Source: Nocardia sp. NBC_01730
GTDB taxonomy: Bacteria > Actinomycetota > Actinomycetes > Mycobacteriales > Mycobacteriaceae
DNA length: 64,000 nucleotides
Direction: 5' to 3'
NCBI RefSeq assembly: GCF_035920445.1
Contig: NZ_CP109162.1
Span: 7,688,001 to 7,752,000, forward strand
Part shown: positions 44,362 through 54,331 of the stretch, piece after piece
How positions within the stretch are numbered: position 1 is the first letter of the stretch
Layout: each line of letters opens with the position of its first letter
The notes under the pieces: model-generated
The model's database searches: none
Told to the model about the DNA's origin: nothing
What the model saw: only the letters and a program-made list of their open reading frames with translations
Made by a program: the position numbers and the translations under genes

Positions 44362-45201
44362 TCACGCCAATAGTGCGGCGCCTCCCGGTTCGGCACGGAC
44401 CCGCTCAGGGCGACTGTAGACGTTCATGGTGTCCCCGCGGAGGAAACCGATCAGCGTGAGCCCGGCCTCGGCGGCCAGGTCGACCGCGAGCGAACTCGGT
44501 GCCGACACCGCGCCGAGCATCGGGATACCCGCCATGACGGCCTTCTGCACCAGCTCGAACGATGCGCGCCCGCTGACGATGAGCACCAGATCGTGTGCGG
44601 GAATACGGTTCTCGCGCAGTGCCCAGCCGATCACCTTGTCCACCGCGTTGTGCCTGCCGATGTCCTCGCGCACCGCGAGTGCCACGCCGTCGACGGTGAA
44701 CAGGCCCGCGGCGTGCAGACCGCCGGTGGCGTCGAACACCGACTGTCGGCCGCGCAGTGTATCCGGCATGGCGGCCAGCACGCGGCTGTCCACCGCCGGA
44801 CCGTCCGCGGGCGGCGGGAACCGGGTGCGGGTGCGCACCTCGTCCAGGGCGGTCTTGCCGCACAGGCCGCATGCGCCGGTGGTCAGGAATGCACGGGTCG
44901 GGACGGGGACCGGGGCGCGCAGCGTGATGTCGAGAACGTTGTAGGTGTTGCTGCCCTTGTCGTCGGTGCCCGCGCAGTACCGCGCGGCCATGATCTCTTC
45001 GGCGGCGTCGATCACACCCTCACTCAGCAGGAATCCGTGCACCAGGTCGACGTCGTTGCCCGGGGTGCGCATGGTGACCATCAACGGCTGGCCGCCGATG
45101 CGGATTTCGAGCGGCTCCTCGACGGCGAGGGTGTCGGGCCGCTGGATTTCGCCGGAGGGGGAGATCCGGCGCATGCGGCGGCGGGCGGTGACGCGGCTCA
45201 T
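44362..45201 (-). CDS. fdhD: formate dehydrogenase accessory sulfurtransferase FdhD
   Basis: Transfers sulfur to the molybdenum cofactor of FDH-type enzymes. It has 279 residues with the cysteine loop [13 protein letters not shown], then [25 protein letters not shown] and [12 protein letters not shown], all FdhD signatures. ATG 45201 follows GAGGGGCAGCC; the ORF extends to 45519 but that part lies in fdhF. It is 64 bp downstream of the molybdopterin oxidoreductase it presumably matures. Confidence 0.95.
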   Translation of the reverse strand: MSRVTARRRMRRISPSGEIQRPDTLAVEEPLEIRIGGQPLMVTMRTPGNDVDLVHGFLLSEGVIDAAEEIMAARYCAGTDDKGSNTYNVLDITLRAPVPVPTRAFLTTGACGLCGKTALDEVRTRTRFPPPADGPAVDSRVLAAMPDTLRGRQSVFDATGGLHAAGLFTVDGVALAVREDIGRHNAVDKVIGWALRENRIPAHDLVLIVSGRASFELVQKAVMAGIPMLGAVSAPSSLAVDLAAEAGLTLIGFLRGDTMNVYSRPERVRAEPGGAALLA

Positions 45202-45265
45202 GGCTGCCCCTCGCTGCCGTTCGGCTCCGTCTTCCACCGAAGTGCCGTGGCGCGGATCGGCTTGT

Positions 45266-47560
45266 TCATACCGCGCTCGGTTCGAATCGGATGGTGACCG
45301 CTTTGGACACCGGCGTATTCGAGCGTGCCGCGACATGATCCAGTGGCACCAGGGGGTTGGTCTCGGGGTAGTAGGCGGCCGCGTTGCCGCGCGGGGTGGG
45401 GTAGGAGACGAGGCGGAATCCTTCGACGCGGCGCTCCGTGCCGTCGGTCCATTCGGAGACCACGTCCACCAGGTCACCGTCGGCGAAACCGAATTCGGTG
45501 ATGTCATCCGGGTGCACAAGTACCACCTTGCGGCCGCCGTGCACGCCGCGGTAGCGGTCGTCGAGGCCGTAGATGGTGGTGTTGTACTGGTCGTGGCTGC
45601 GCAGTGTCTGGAGGATGAGCCTGCCCTCGGGCACCGGTAGCCAGGTCAGTTCGTTGATCGCGAAGTTGGCTTTGCCGGTGGTGGTGCGGAATTCGCGGTT
45701 GTCGCGCGGTGGATGTGGGAGTCGGAAACCGTTGCGCTGCCTGACCTTCGCGTTGTAGTCCGCGCAGCCGGGCACGACCCGGGAGATCGCGTCGCGAATG
45801 GCGTCGTAGTCGCAGGCGAACCGTGCCCATGGTACCGGATGGTCCGCGCCGAACAGGGCGCGCGCCAGCTCGCAGACGATCGCGACTTCGCTGCGCAACT
45901 CGTCGCCGACCGGCTTCAACCGTCCGGTGGACAGGTGCACCATCGACATCGAATCCTCCACCGACACCTGCTGTTTCACGCCGTCGCGCAGGTCTTCGTC
46001 GGTGCGGCCGAGGGTGGGCAGGATCAAGGCGGTCCGTCCGTGCACGACATGGCTGCGGTTGAGCTTGGTGGAGACCTGCACCGTGAGCGTGCAGCCGCGC
46101 AGCGCGGCCTCGGTCACCGCGGTATCCGGGGTGGCGGAGACGAAGTTGCCACCCATGCCGAAGAACACCTTCGCACGACCCTCCCGCATGGCGCGGATGG
46201 CCTCGACCGTGTCGAAGCCGTGCGCACGCGGGCTCGTGATGCCGAATTCGCGGTCCAGCGCGTCGAGGAAATCCTCGGGCATCTTTTCCCAGATGCCCAT
46301 GGTGCGGTCGCCCTGGACGTTCGAGTGGCCGCGTACGGGGCAGACGCCTGCGCCAGGTTTACCGATCATGCCGCGAAGCAACAGCAGGTTGGTGGCCTCT
46401 TCGATGGTGGCGACGGCATGCTTCTGCTGGGTCAAGCCCATGGCCCAGCACATGATGATGTTGTTCGACCGCGCGAAGAGTTCGGCGGTGCGGTCGAGTT
46501 CATCCCTGCTCAAGCCGGTCGCCGCCAGCACGGTGGCGAAATCGGCAGCCCGCACGTTCTTTTCGTACTCGGTGAATCCGGCGCAGTGGGCGTCGACGAA
46601 CTCCCGGTCGACCACCGTTCCCGGCGCGCGATCCTCGGCTTCGAACAGCAGGCGCCCGAGCGCTTGGAATAGGGCCAGGTCGCCACCGAGGCGGATCTGC
46701 AGGAAGTCGTCAGCGATCGCGACGCCGCCGGCGACACCCTTGACCGTCTGCGGGTCGCGGAAGCCGAGCAGCCCGGTCTCCGGCAACGGGTTCACGGCGA
46801 TGATCCGTGCGCCCTTCGTCTTCGCGCCCGCCAGTGCGCTCAGCATGCGCGGATGATTGGTGCCCGGGTTCTGGCCCGCGACGATGATCAGATCCGCGGC
46901 ATCGAAGTCGTCGATCGAGACCGAGCCCTTGCCGATCCCGATCGAGGTCGACAGCGCGGCGCCGGAGGACTCGTGGCACATGTTCGAGCAGTCCGGCAGG
47001 TTATTGGTGCCGAAGCCGCGCACCAGCAGCTGGTAGAGGAACGCGGTTTCGTTGCTGGTGCGGCCGGAGGTGTAGAACACGGCTTCGTCTGGAGCGGCCA
47101 AGGCGTGCAACTGATCCGCGATCATGCGGTAGGCGTCGTCCCAGGCGATGGGGGAGTAGTGGGTGTCGCCGGGGCGCAGCACCATCGGGTGCGTGAGCCG
47201 GCCCTGCTGGCCGAGCCAGTACCCGGATTTGTCGCTCAGATCCTCGATCGAGTGCGCGGCGAAGAACTCCGGACCGACCGTGCGTAGTGTCGCCTCCTCG
47301 GCGACCGCTTTCGCGCCGTTCTCGCAGAACTCGGCGGGCCTGCGATGGCCGGTCGGCTCCGGCCAAGCGCAGCCGGGGCAGTCGAAGCCGTGCACCTGGT
47401 TGACGCGGGCGAGGGTGCGGGCAGTGCGAATCACGCCCATCTCCTCGACCGAGCGTTTCAGTGCCACCGCCACGGCGGTGACGCCGGCGGCCTGCTCCTT
47501 GGGCGGAGTCACCGTCAGCTCGGACTCGTCGATATCCCGGATCGGCCCGTTTCGGTGCAT
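45266..47560 (-). CDS. FdhF/YdeP-type molybdopterin oxidoreductase
   Basis: A 764-residue molybdopterin enzyme of the YdeP group. The N-terminus has [12 protein letters not shown] and a later cysteine in EFCENG, giving too few ligands for a full 4Fe-4S site of the classical type. Cofactor-binding segments: [32 protein letters not shown] with the candidate Mo-ligand Cys, [16 protein letters not shown] and [16 protein letters not shown]. The C-terminal molybdopterin dinucleotide domain is [18 protein letters not shown]. Substrate unknown: relatives are annotated formate dehydrogenase, but YdeP is linked to acid resistance. It is paired with fdhD. Confidence 0.92.
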   Translation of the reverse strand: MHRNGPIRDIDESELTVTPPKEQAAGVTAVAVALKRSVEEMGVIRTARTLARVNQVHGFDCPGCAWPEPTGHRRPAEFCENGAKAVAEEATLRTVGPEFFAAHSIEDLSDKSGYWLGQQGRLTHPMVLRPGDTHYSPIAWDDAYRMIADQLHALAAPDEAVFYTSGRTSNETAFLYQLLVRGFGTNNLPDCSNMCHESSGAALSTSIGIGKGSVSIDDFDAADLIIVAGQNPGTNHPRMLSALAGAKTKGARIIAVNPLPETGLLGFRDPQTVKGVAGGVAIADDFLQIRLGGDLALFQALGRLLFEAEDRAPGTVVDREFVDAHCAGFTEYEKNVRAADFATVLAATGLSRDELDRTAELFARSNNIIMCWAMGLTQQKHAVATIEEATNLLLLRGMIGKPGAGVCPVRGHSNVQGDRTMGIWEKMPEDFLDALDREFGITSPRAHGFDTVEAIRAMREGRAKVFFGMGGNFVSATPDTAVTEAALRGCTLTVQVSTKLNRSHVVHGRTALILPTLGRTDEDLRDGVKQQVSVEDSMSMVHLSTGRLKPVGDELRSEVAIVCELARALFGADHPVPWARFACDYDAIRDAISRVVPGCADYNAKVRQRNGFRLPHPPRDNREFRTTTGKANFAINELTWLPVPEGRLILQTLRSHDQYNTTIYGLDDRYRGVHGGRKVVLVHPDDITEFGFADGDLVDVVSEWTDGTERRVEGFRLVSYPTPRGNAAAYYPETNPLVPLDHVAARSNTPVSKAVTIRFEPSAV

Positions 47561-47785
47561 GACGTCATTGTCCTCTCCGCACAGTCCGCGTCGGGTATGG
47601 GACCGGCTACCCGCATGGTAGGCACCGCCGCGCGGTGACGCGGTCGGCGTCGTGTGGATTCTGTCCGGCCACCCGGCGTCGTCGGCTCGGCCGCGCGGGC
47701 CGCGGCGGCGTGCCGACTCTCCTTCGGTACACAGCGAATCGGCAAGCGCCGCCGCTACCGTCGTCGTCAGGTCCGAGACGACTGC

Positions 47786-48985
47786 TCAGCCTCGCCGCTG
47801 TGCGCCTGCGATGTCGGCGACACCTGTGCAAGAGTCGTCGCCGCGATAGGTGAGGACGCGCTCGCTGATGCGGACGCGCCAGCCGGGCAGGAGTTCGGTA
47901 GGGGCCGTGCCGATTCGGGTCCACTGGTCGGTGCCGGGGGCAGCGATGAAGGTGCCCGAGGTGGCGGCAGCGTCACGCACGTAGACCTTGCCGCCGTCGA
48001 CCGACACATAGGCGTGGACGCGAGAGACGTGGCGGTCCCGCTGGATGACGATCGGATCGGCGGTCGCCGCGCGGACCGACTCGTCCACCTGCGGACCGCG
48101 CCCGATGACGTAGGGGCGGTCCAGCGGATATGCTGCGCCGTCCGCCGCGACCAGCGCGCCGGCGGCGGCGTCCCCGGCCATGGCGGACGGACGAACGACG
48201 CGTGTTCCTCCGTTCTCCAGTGCGGCCTTGCGCAGCGCGATTGGCTCGGGGAGCGCCTGCGCCGCCGACTGCACCTGAGACCAAGCGAGCGGCCGGTCCG
48301 CGGCGGGCCGGGGCCGGCGCGGCTTGGCCGGTGGGCGCGCAGATTCGGTAGGTGGGGCGGCGGGAACCGACGCGGCGGCTTCGGACGTGCCGGTCGGCTC
48401 GGGCATCGCATCGAACCCTGACGCGGCCGTGGGGGCGAGCTCGGGCTCAGAGCCGGCGGCGCGCTCGGATGGCGACGTCCTGACGGCGGACCCGGTGGCC
48501 TTCCCGGCCCGCCGCACCGCGGCGTGCAGGACGAAGCCGCCGCCGGGGACCATGCCCGCGCGCAGATCGGTGCGCGGCAGCGGAGTCAGCGGTGCGCCGG
48601 TATCCGCGCCGATCGTGATGCGCCGCACCGGCTCGCGCACAATCTCGTCCACCCAGGTGAAAGCCCGTGCGCCGGCCAGGCGGCGGGTACCCTCAGCGCC
48701 CTGGATCTCGGCGGTCACCGGTCCGCGCAGCAGGATCAGCATTCCGTCCGTCGTCGGTGCGACGACGCCGAACGGCGGCGGCTGCGAGGTGCTGCCGAAG
48801 ATCGCCGCGGCCAGGCGCTCGGCCAGCGCCGCACCGGGGTGTTCCTCGTCGGCCAGGGCCTCGATGATGCCGAGTATTCGATCTGTAGAGGCGGTTTCGC
48901 CACCGAGGTAGGTGACAACCGCACCGAAGCGGGCGACCAATCCGTCGCCTGGTGCGATACCTATGGTGGACGGATTTCTGAGCAC
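47786..48985 (-). CDS. FHA-domain protein
   Basis: A 399-residue protein. Residues 1-200 form a domain with RFGAVVTYLGGE and an NTP-like regulatory look; a Pro/Ala/Glu linker follows. The C-terminal FHA domain shows YVIGRGPQVDES, then DRHVSRVHAYVSVDGGKVYVRD and TSGTFI, with the Arg, Ser-Arg-x-His and Asn-like sites used for phosphothreonine binding. GTG 48985 has GGAAGGAGG 8 bases upstream and decides the start. FHA proteins of this type occur near ESX loci and are kinase targets; it is not GarA, which is much shorter. Confidence 0.87.
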   Translation of the reverse strand: MLRNPSTIGIAPGDGLVARFGAVVTYLGGETASTDRILGIIEALADEEHPGAALAERLAAAIFGSTSQPPPFGVVAPTTDGMLILLRGPVTAEIQGAEGTRRLAGARAFTWVDEIVREPVRRITIGADTGAPLTPLPRTDLRAGMVPGGGFVLHAAVRRAGKATGSAVRTSPSERAAGSEPELAPTAASGFDAMPEPTGTSEAAASVPAAPPTESARPPAKPRRPRPAADRPLAWSQVQSAAQALPEPIALRKAALENGGTRVVRPSAMAGDAAAGALVAADGAAYPLDRPYVIGRGPQVDESVRAATADPIVIQRDRHVSRVHAYVSVDGGKVYVRDAAATSGTFIAAPGTDQWTRIGTAPTELLPGWRVRISERVLTYRGDDSCTGVADIAGAQRRG

Positions 48986-49517
48986 CCGCGCCCTCCTTCC
49001 CGGCGCAACTACCGGCATACCGAAGCAGCATAGAGTGTCCGCGCCGTCCGAGCCCTGGCCTCGAGGCACTCCTCAGTAGGGTTCGTCAGGGTTCGTCTTT
49101 CTCCCACGTCGCTGTCCGATGGCCGAATTCGTCGCTGCCGTACGTCTTCTCGCCTCCGGGCTCGACCGCGGTGACCTGGGCTTTGTGGTATTCGACCCAT
49201 CTGAGCGCAGTCCATGCGTGTTCATTCCCAACTGTGGCAAAGGTCTCGGCAACGAGTATCGGTGTTCGGTTGGGCATCGTGGCATGAGCCCGGTGCACCC
49301 GAAACCCGCCACCGTGACGGCCATCCAAGGGACCCGACTGGATGGCCGGCGTGTGCCGGCCGGAGTCGACGCGGGCATTCGGTCGTGACGCCGGGCCGAA
49401 CCGCCTCGAATTCGGTGCCGTCGCACACAAGCGCGGCGTGACCGAATGCCCTGGCAGCGCCCGTTCTGCGAACGGCGTTCGTGTCAAACGATGTTCGTCA
49501 CGGACTATGCTCGGATC
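48986..49517. other. 532-bp region with at most one small gene
   Basis: Between the FHA gene and the TetR gene. Apart from the 63-codon ORF at 49086-49277 I see no coding signal. CGAAC-GGC-GTTCG at 49469-49481, about 40 bp before the TetR start, is a short dyad that could be part of its operator. Confidence 0.4.
49086..49277 (-). CDS. small hypothetical protein
   Basis: A 63-residue ORF from ATG 49277. The sequence is protein-like: TPILVAETFATVGNEHAWTA, RWVEYHKAQVTAVEPGG, ending GHRTATWEKDEP, with a mix of hydrophobic and charged residues unlike the Arg/Ala/Pro shadow frames around it. Against it: no clear ribosome site and only moderate third-position GC bias. No family recognised. Confidence 0.35.
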   Translation of the reverse strand: MPNRTPILVAETFATVGNEHAWTALRWVEYHKAQVTAVEPGGEKTYGSDEFGHRTATWEKDEP

Positions 49518-50195
49518 ATGAGTGCAGCACCTGTCAGCCGTCGAGCCCGCCCGGCCAAAGCTCCACTGAGTCGCGAAGTGATCATCGAGACCGGTCTGCG
49601 CATCCTGGACCGGGACGGCGCGGCGGCGCTCACCATGCGCCGCGTCGCACAGGACCTGGATACCGGTGCGGCCTCGCTGTACGTCTACGTCGCCAACCGT
49701 GACGATCTGATGGGCGCCATGCTCGACCACGTGCTCGGCACCGTTCCGGAATCGGTCGGGGCGACCTGGCGCGATCGGCTCACCGTATTGGTCGAGTCCA
49801 CGGTCGAGGCGATGAGCCGGCACGAGGGGCTGGCCCTCGTCGCGCTCGGTGCGATTCCGGCAAGCCCGAACGCGCTGCGCCTGGTGGAACGGATGCTGGT
49901 GCTGCTCGCGGAGGCGGGATTGGACGACCGCACAAGTTCCTGGGCGGTGGATCTGATCTACCTGCATATCACCGCGGCGGCCGCCGAGCAGAGCGCCTAC
50001 AACACCAAGGACGGCACCGAGCAGGACTACGTTGCGGCCGTCGAGCAGTACTTCGCCCAACTGCCCGCCGACCGGTATCCGACGATTGTGGCGATGCGCG
50101 ACACGATGCTGGCAGGCAACGGAGACGCGCGCGCAGCGTGGGCGATGCGGGTACTGCTCAACGGCATTCTCGCCACGCCCGCCGACCGACAGTGA
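49518..50195 (+). CDS. TetR-family transcriptional regulator
   Basis: A 225-residue TetR of the TetR_C (tetracycline repressor-like) class: LSREVIIETGLRILDRDGAAALTMRRVAQDLDTGAASLYVYVANRDDLMG is the DNA-binding part, given here across its two helices (recognition helix ASLYVYVANRD). The ligand domain is helical. ATG 49518 is the first Met of the domain. It converges on the flavin oxidoreductase gene with a 51-bp gap and is the likely regulator of that gene and the divergent P450 operon. Confidence 0.87.
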   Translation: MSAAPVSRRARPAKAPLSREVIIETGLRILDRDGAAALTMRRVAQDLDTGAASLYVYVANRDDLMGAMLDHVLGTVPESVGATWRDRLTVLVESTVEAMSRHEGLALVALGAIPASPNALRLVERMLVLLAEAGLDDRTSSWAVDLIYLHITAAAAEQSAYNTKDGTEQDYVAAVEQYFAQLPADRYPTIVAMRDTMLAGNGDARAAWAMRVLLNGILATPADRQ

Positions 50196-50246
50196 TGATC
50201 GTTCGCTGACGGTAGGTTGGCCCCGCGCCAGTCCGGAACGGAGTGG

Positions 50247-51488
50247 TTACCCACGTTTGCGGCGGAAGGCATCGACACCGTTGCGCTGGACCATCGAGTA
50301 TGCCGTTCGCCACCGCGAGCGCTGGGGCGCAGGCTCGGCGCCCGCAGCCATGCGGTGCAACTGATCGGTGTGCCACTGCAGATCCACCGCTCCGGCGAGC
50401 GAGCGAACGGTGCGCGAGCGCGAGATCGGGTCCGTGCGCACCCGTGACACCCGAGCACTGGGCAGCTGCTCGTGCCCGGCGAGCAAGGCCAGGCCGGCGT
50501 CCGGGAGCAGGCACACCGGTCGCCCGAGGCCGACAATGTCGCAGTCACCCGTTTCCAACGCCGCCACGATGGCCGCGCGCGACCGGAATCCGCCGGTGAC
50601 CGCGAGGGGGGTGGCCGCGGTGGTGCGGACGGTGTGGGCGTACTCCAGGAAGTAGGCCTCACGCTGCTGAGTGCTCCCAAGGCGATCGGTGGGGCGGCCC
50701 ATCATCGCCAGCGACTCGAAGCTGCCGCCGCTGATCTCGAGCAGGTCGATCCGCTCGGTCGCCAGTCGGGCAACGACATCGCTGGACTCATCCTCGGTGA
50801 AGCCTCCGCGTTGAAAATCGGCGGAGTTGAGTTTCACCGAGACCGCGAACCGCGGGCCTACGGTGGCACGGACCCGCCGCACGATCTCGAGCAGGAACCG
50901 CGCCCGCCGGGCGGGGTCACCGCCCCAATTGTCGTCGCGGTGATTAGCCAGAGGCGACAGGAACTGCGATACCAGGTACCCGTGTGCGGCATGGATCTGG
51001 ACTCCGTCGAAACCGGCTTTCTCGGCGATCAGCGCTGTCGTCGCGAACCGGTCGATGATGTCGTGGATGTCGGGCTCGGTGAGTGCGGTGGGAACCCGGA
51101 ATCCAGGGATGTCGGGGGCTATTGCCGACGGGCCCACCGGCGCTTGTCGATTGACAACGGGATTGGCTTGGCGACCGGGGTGGCAGAGCTGCATCCAGAT
51201 CGGCGACCCGCCGGCATGCGCTGTCTCGGCCCATTGTGTCAGTGTGGCCAGGTCCCGTTCGTCGTCGACCACGATATTGCCCGGCTCGCCCAGTTGTGCT
51301 CGATCGATCATGACATTGCCGGTGAGCAGCAGGCCGAATCCGCCTTCGCTCCAACGACGGTAGAGCCGCAGGATCCGGTGGTCGGGACTCTGTCCCGAGT
51401 CGCCGAGCACCTCGCTCAGCGCGGCTTTCATCACCCGGTTGGGCAGTACCTGGCCACAGGGAAGTGGCAAGGGATCGGACAGGATCAC
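50247..51488 (-). CDS. NADH:flavin oxidoreductase (old yellow enzyme family)
   Basis: FMN-dependent ene-reductase of 413 residues. Features: N-terminal LPCGQVLPNRVMKAALSE, MQLCHPGRQANP, GFDGVQIHAAHGYLVSQFLSP with the paired catalytic His/Asn-type site (HAAH), and the C-terminal ATPLAVTGGFRSR with CDIVGLGRP. It is the short, single-domain type without the 4Fe-4S half. GTG 51488 has AAGG upstream. It is divergent from the P450 operon across 134 bp that hold a dyad. It may reduce an enone in the same pathway. Confidence 0.9.
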   Translation of the reverse strand: MILSDPLPLPCGQVLPNRVMKAALSEVLGDSGQSPDHRILRLYRRWSEGGFGLLLTGNVMIDRAQLGEPGNIVVDDERDLATLTQWAETAHAGGSPIWMQLCHPGRQANPVVNRQAPVGPSAIAPDIPGFRVPTALTEPDIHDIIDRFATTALIAEKAGFDGVQIHAAHGYLVSQFLSPLANHRDDNWGGDPARRARFLLEIVRRVRATVGPRFAVSVKLNSADFQRGGFTEDESSDVVARLATERIDLLEISGGSFESLAMMGRPTDRLGSTQQREAYFLEYAHTVRTTAATPLAVTGGFRSRAAIVAALETGDCDIVGLGRPVCLLPDAGLALLAGHEQLPSARVSRVRTDPISRSRTVRSLAGAVDLQWHTDQLHRMAAGAEPAPQRSRWRTAYSMVQRNGVDAFRRKRG

Positions 51489-51561
51489 CAGCGAACCTTA
51501 GCTGCCAGAGTCGGCATTCGTCCTCCTCGAACAAGTTGCACTCTGGCCCGTCGAGCGACGG

Positions 51562-51578
51562 TGGATCGATGCGATCCA
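51562..51578. promoter_or_regulatory. operator-like dyad in the divergent OYE-P450 promoter region
   Basis: TGGATCG-ATG-CGATCCA, perfect 7-bp arms, 45 bp upstream of the P450 start and 73 bp upstream of the reductase start. The nearby TetR protein (49518) is the obvious candidate ligand. Confidence 0.5.
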
Positions 51579-51622
51579 TCCGGAATACGTGCACACTGAC
51601 GTCCTGAGATGAGGAGGAAGTC

Positions 51623-52966
51623 GTGTCCGCTCCTGCTATAGCTGTTGTTCCGGGTGGTCTTCCCCTGTTGGGGCACGCGTTACAGTTTCGGAAAGATCCG
51701 CTGGGGTTCTTCGGGTCCCTGCGTGAGCATGGGGATATCGTCCAGGTCAGGCTGGGGCCGCAGCGGGTGTATGTGCTCAACTCCGCGAAGCTGGCCCACG
51801 AGATGCTTGTCGACAAGCCGCGCAAGTTCGACAAGGGTGCGTCCATCGAAATTACCCGTGACCTGGTGGGTTACGGTCTGGCCAGCTCCGAGGGCGAGAT
51901 GCATCGCGGCCACCGGCGACTGATGCAGCCGGTGTTCCGCCGTGAACGAATCGTCGAGTACGCGCGGATCATGCGGGAGCAGATCGTCGAACAGACCGGA
52001 ACGTGGCGCGAGGGGCAAATTCTCGATGTCCGCCAGGAGATGGCCGCGTTGAGTTTCGCGGTGGCCGCCAAGACACTGGTGTGCTCCCACCATGGCAAGG
52101 AACTGGAGCAGGAGATGCGGCTGAACATGCCGCGCATATTCGAACTGTTGTACCAGCGGATGATCGCGCCGCTACCGGTGTTGAACAAGCTGCCGTTGGC
52201 ACGCAACCGGGAATATGCGTCGTACCTGGCCCGACTGCATCCGATAGTCGACAAGCTCATCGCCGAATACCGCGCCGGGGGCGACGGCCGTAACGACCTG
52301 CTGGCGTTGTTGATCGAGGCGCGGGACTCCGAAACCGCGGGCGGGCTGTCCGACGAGGAGATCCACGACCAGATCATCACGATCATGGTGGCCGGGTCTG
52401 AGACCAACTCGGCCACCCTGACCTGGGTGTTCTACCTGTTGACCAAGCATCCGGAGGTGGAGCGGCGGCTCCACGAGGAGGTAGATCGGGTACTCGGCGA
52501 CAGGCCCGCGGACTATGCGGATGTCCCGAACCTCGTCTATACCGCGCAGGTGATCAGTGAGGCATTACGGTGCTACCCGCCCGCGTGGATACTCACCCGG
52601 CGGGCCAACGAAGATCTCGAACTCGGCGGTCACGCGATCCCGAACGGATCGTCGGTCATGCTCTGCTCGTATGCGGTGCAACGTGATCCGAGAAATTTCT
52701 CCGACCCCGACACGTTCGATCCGGACCGGTGGTCTCCGCAACGGGTCGGAGAGATCCCGCAAAAAGCCATGTTGCATTTCGGTGCCGGTCCCCGGCGTTG
52801 CATCGGTGACGTGTTCGCGGTCGTGGAAGCTACCCTCGCGGTGTCGACGATAGCCGCCCGCTGGCGGCTCCGCCACGATCCGGCTGTGACGATGGACTTG
52901 GAGACGGTTGTCGCAGCGACTCTGATCCCACGCAGCCTGTTGTTGACTGTGGAAAAGCGACATTGA
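51623..52966 (+). CDS. cytochrome P450
   Basis: Heme monooxygenase of 447 residues. N-terminal VVPGGLPLLGHALQFRKDP is the proline-rich start of the pentalenene-oxygenase-like (CYP183/CYP170-type) group that oxidises terpenes. I-helix AGSETNSATLTW, K-helix EALR (ExxR), and heme loop FGAGPRRCIGD with Cys393. The I-helix reads AGSET rather than AGxxT with the usual acid-alcohol pair. GTG 51623 has GAGGAGGA at normal spacing. No ferredoxin is encoded next to it. It precedes an isoprenyl-diphosphate-synthase-like gene, which supports a terpenoid substrate. Confidence 0.92.
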   Translation: MSAPAIAVVPGGLPLLGHALQFRKDPLGFFGSLREHGDIVQVRLGPQRVYVLNSAKLAHEMLVDKPRKFDKGASIEITRDLVGYGLASSEGEMHRGHRRLMQPVFRRERIVEYARIMREQIVEQTGTWREGQILDVRQEMAALSFAVAAKTLVCSHHGKELEQEMRLNMPRIFELLYQRMIAPLPVLNKLPLARNREYASYLARLHPIVDKLIAEYRAGGDGRNDLLALLIEARDSETAGGLSDEEIHDQIITIMVAGSETNSATLTWVFYLLTKHPEVERRLHEEVDRVLGDRPADYADVPNLVYTAQVISEALRCYPPAWILTRRANEDLELGGHAIPNGSSVMLCSYAVQRDPRNFSDPDTFDPDRWSPQRVGEIPQKAMLHFGAGPRRCIGDVFAVVEATLAVSTIAARWRLRHDPAVTMDLETVVAATLIPRSLLLTVEKRH

Positions 52967-53203
52967 CGTGGGCGGCATCCTGCCGGCCACGGCTTTCACC
53001 GTCGTCGCGGCCGTCTCGACCCGGCCCGCGCCGACCGAACCGCACCGGTCTTCGGGCCGAGCCAGAATCCTCCCCATATTGGGAAACCATCCGGTCCGCA
53101 TCGTCCATACACTCCTCCACAACGCATGGCCTCCACCGAGGGACTGGGGCCGGAGGTGGGCTGCCCCCGGAGTACTCGGGTCGGCCCGATAGGAGAAGCA
53201 CAG

Positions 53204-54331
53204 ATGACTGCCGTCGAGAATGACACACAGGTGAACGAGTTCGTGCGCGGCGACTCGGAACGGCTGGAAACGGATCTTCGGGTATTCCTCTCCGAACTGA
53301 CAGTCTCGGCGTCGCAAGTGGCAGGCGCGGCCTACGGGCCGCGGGAACTGGACACCGCGCTGCGGCAGTCGTTTCACGACCCGATCACCGACGCGCTCGG
53401 CTCGAAGGTGGGGCAGGAGGCCTTGCGACCGGCAGGCGGTCCCGGCTTCCGGCCATCGATTGTGTACTGGGTCTTCCGCAACTACCGGGGTTTCGCCAGC
53501 ACCGGCGAGGCGGCTGCCGATTTGGCGGTCATCCGCCGGGTGGCGGTCGCGGTCCGAATTCTGTTGAAGGCCGCGGTCGTTCTCGACGACATCGAGGACG
53601 GTAGTGCGGTGCGATACGGCGAGCCCGCACTGCATGCCACCCACGGGGTTCCGCTTGCCCTCAACACCGGAGCCTGGATGGTGCTCGCCGCGCTGCGCCA
53701 CGTGCAAACGCCCGCCGTCGTGAACTACCTCGTGCAGACCGTCGAGAACGGCTTCATCGGTCAGGCGATAGATATGTCCACCCGGCTGGCCGAGGTCCGG
53801 CGCGACATCGTCGCGGCCGAGGTGAACGATCGGGTGAAGTTCTGGGAGTCGGTCGCGACGCTGAAGACCTCGACGCTGTTCCGGATGCCGCTGAACGCGG
53901 CCGCGACCGCGCTGCGGGTGCCGGACGACGAACTGACGGTTCTCGACGACGCGATGCGGCAGCTGGGTTTGGCGAGCCAGATCTTCAACGACCTCACCGA
54001 TTTCGTGCCCGAGTTCGGCGGCGCCAACACGTACGAGGATTTCGACGGGCTCACCAATCGGGTATGCCTCGAACTGCTCGGCGCCGAACCCGGGTTGCCC
54101 GAGTTCGGCACCGACATGGTCGGAGACCGGTTGAAGACGTTCACGCTCGGTCACCCCGAGCTCCGCGAGACGATCGTCGAGCTCGCCGGACAGGCGGTCG
54201 ACCTCAAGGAAGAGGCCAAGAGCCGGATTCACCAACTGTGCCGATCGACCGACAGCGCGACGTATTTCGACATGACGATCGATCGCAAGGGTCACGTGAT
54301 GGACCGGCTGTACGCCGCGGTTCGCGCATGA
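53204..54331 (+). CDS. isoprenyl-diphosphate-synthase-like protein (polyprenyl synthetase family)
   Basis: A 375-residue all-helical prenyltransferase-fold protein. First Asp-rich motif is intact: DDIED at 128-132 with VRYGEPALHATHG after it, where most synthases have RRG. The second motif is altered: SQIFNDLTDF (Asn262, Asp263, Asp266), where canonical synthases read Q-I-R-D-D-x-x-D. It is therefore either a geranylgeranyl/farnesyl diphosphate synthase with reduced second-site metal binding, or an IDS-like terpene synthase. ATG 53204 follows AGGAGAAG. The 237-bp gap from the P450 may hold its own promoter. It overlaps the next gene by 4 bp. Confidence 0.85.
   Translation: MTAVENDTQVNEFVRGDSERLETDLRVFLSELTVSASQVAGAAYGPRELDTALRQSFHDPITDALGSKVGQEALRPAGGPGFRPSIVYWVFRNYRGFASTGEAAADLAVIRRVAVAVRILLKAAVVLDDIEDGSAVRYGEPALHATHGVPLALNTGAWMVLAALRHVQTPAVVNYLVQTVENGFIGQAIDMSTRLAEVRRDIVAAEVNDRVKFWESVATLKTSTLFRMPLNAAATALRVPDDELTVLDDAMRQLGLASQIFNDLTDFVPEFGGANTYEDFDGLTNRVCLELLGAEPGLPEFGTDMVGDRLKTFTLGHPELRETIVELAGQAVDLKEEAKSRIHQLCRSTDSATYFDMTIDRKGHVMDRLYAAVRA

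Noticed and set aside
47786..48985. FHA protein as GarA, the PknG target
   Set aside because: GarA is about 160 residues with an N-terminal ETTS motif; this protein is 399 residues with another N-terminal domain and lacks that motif.
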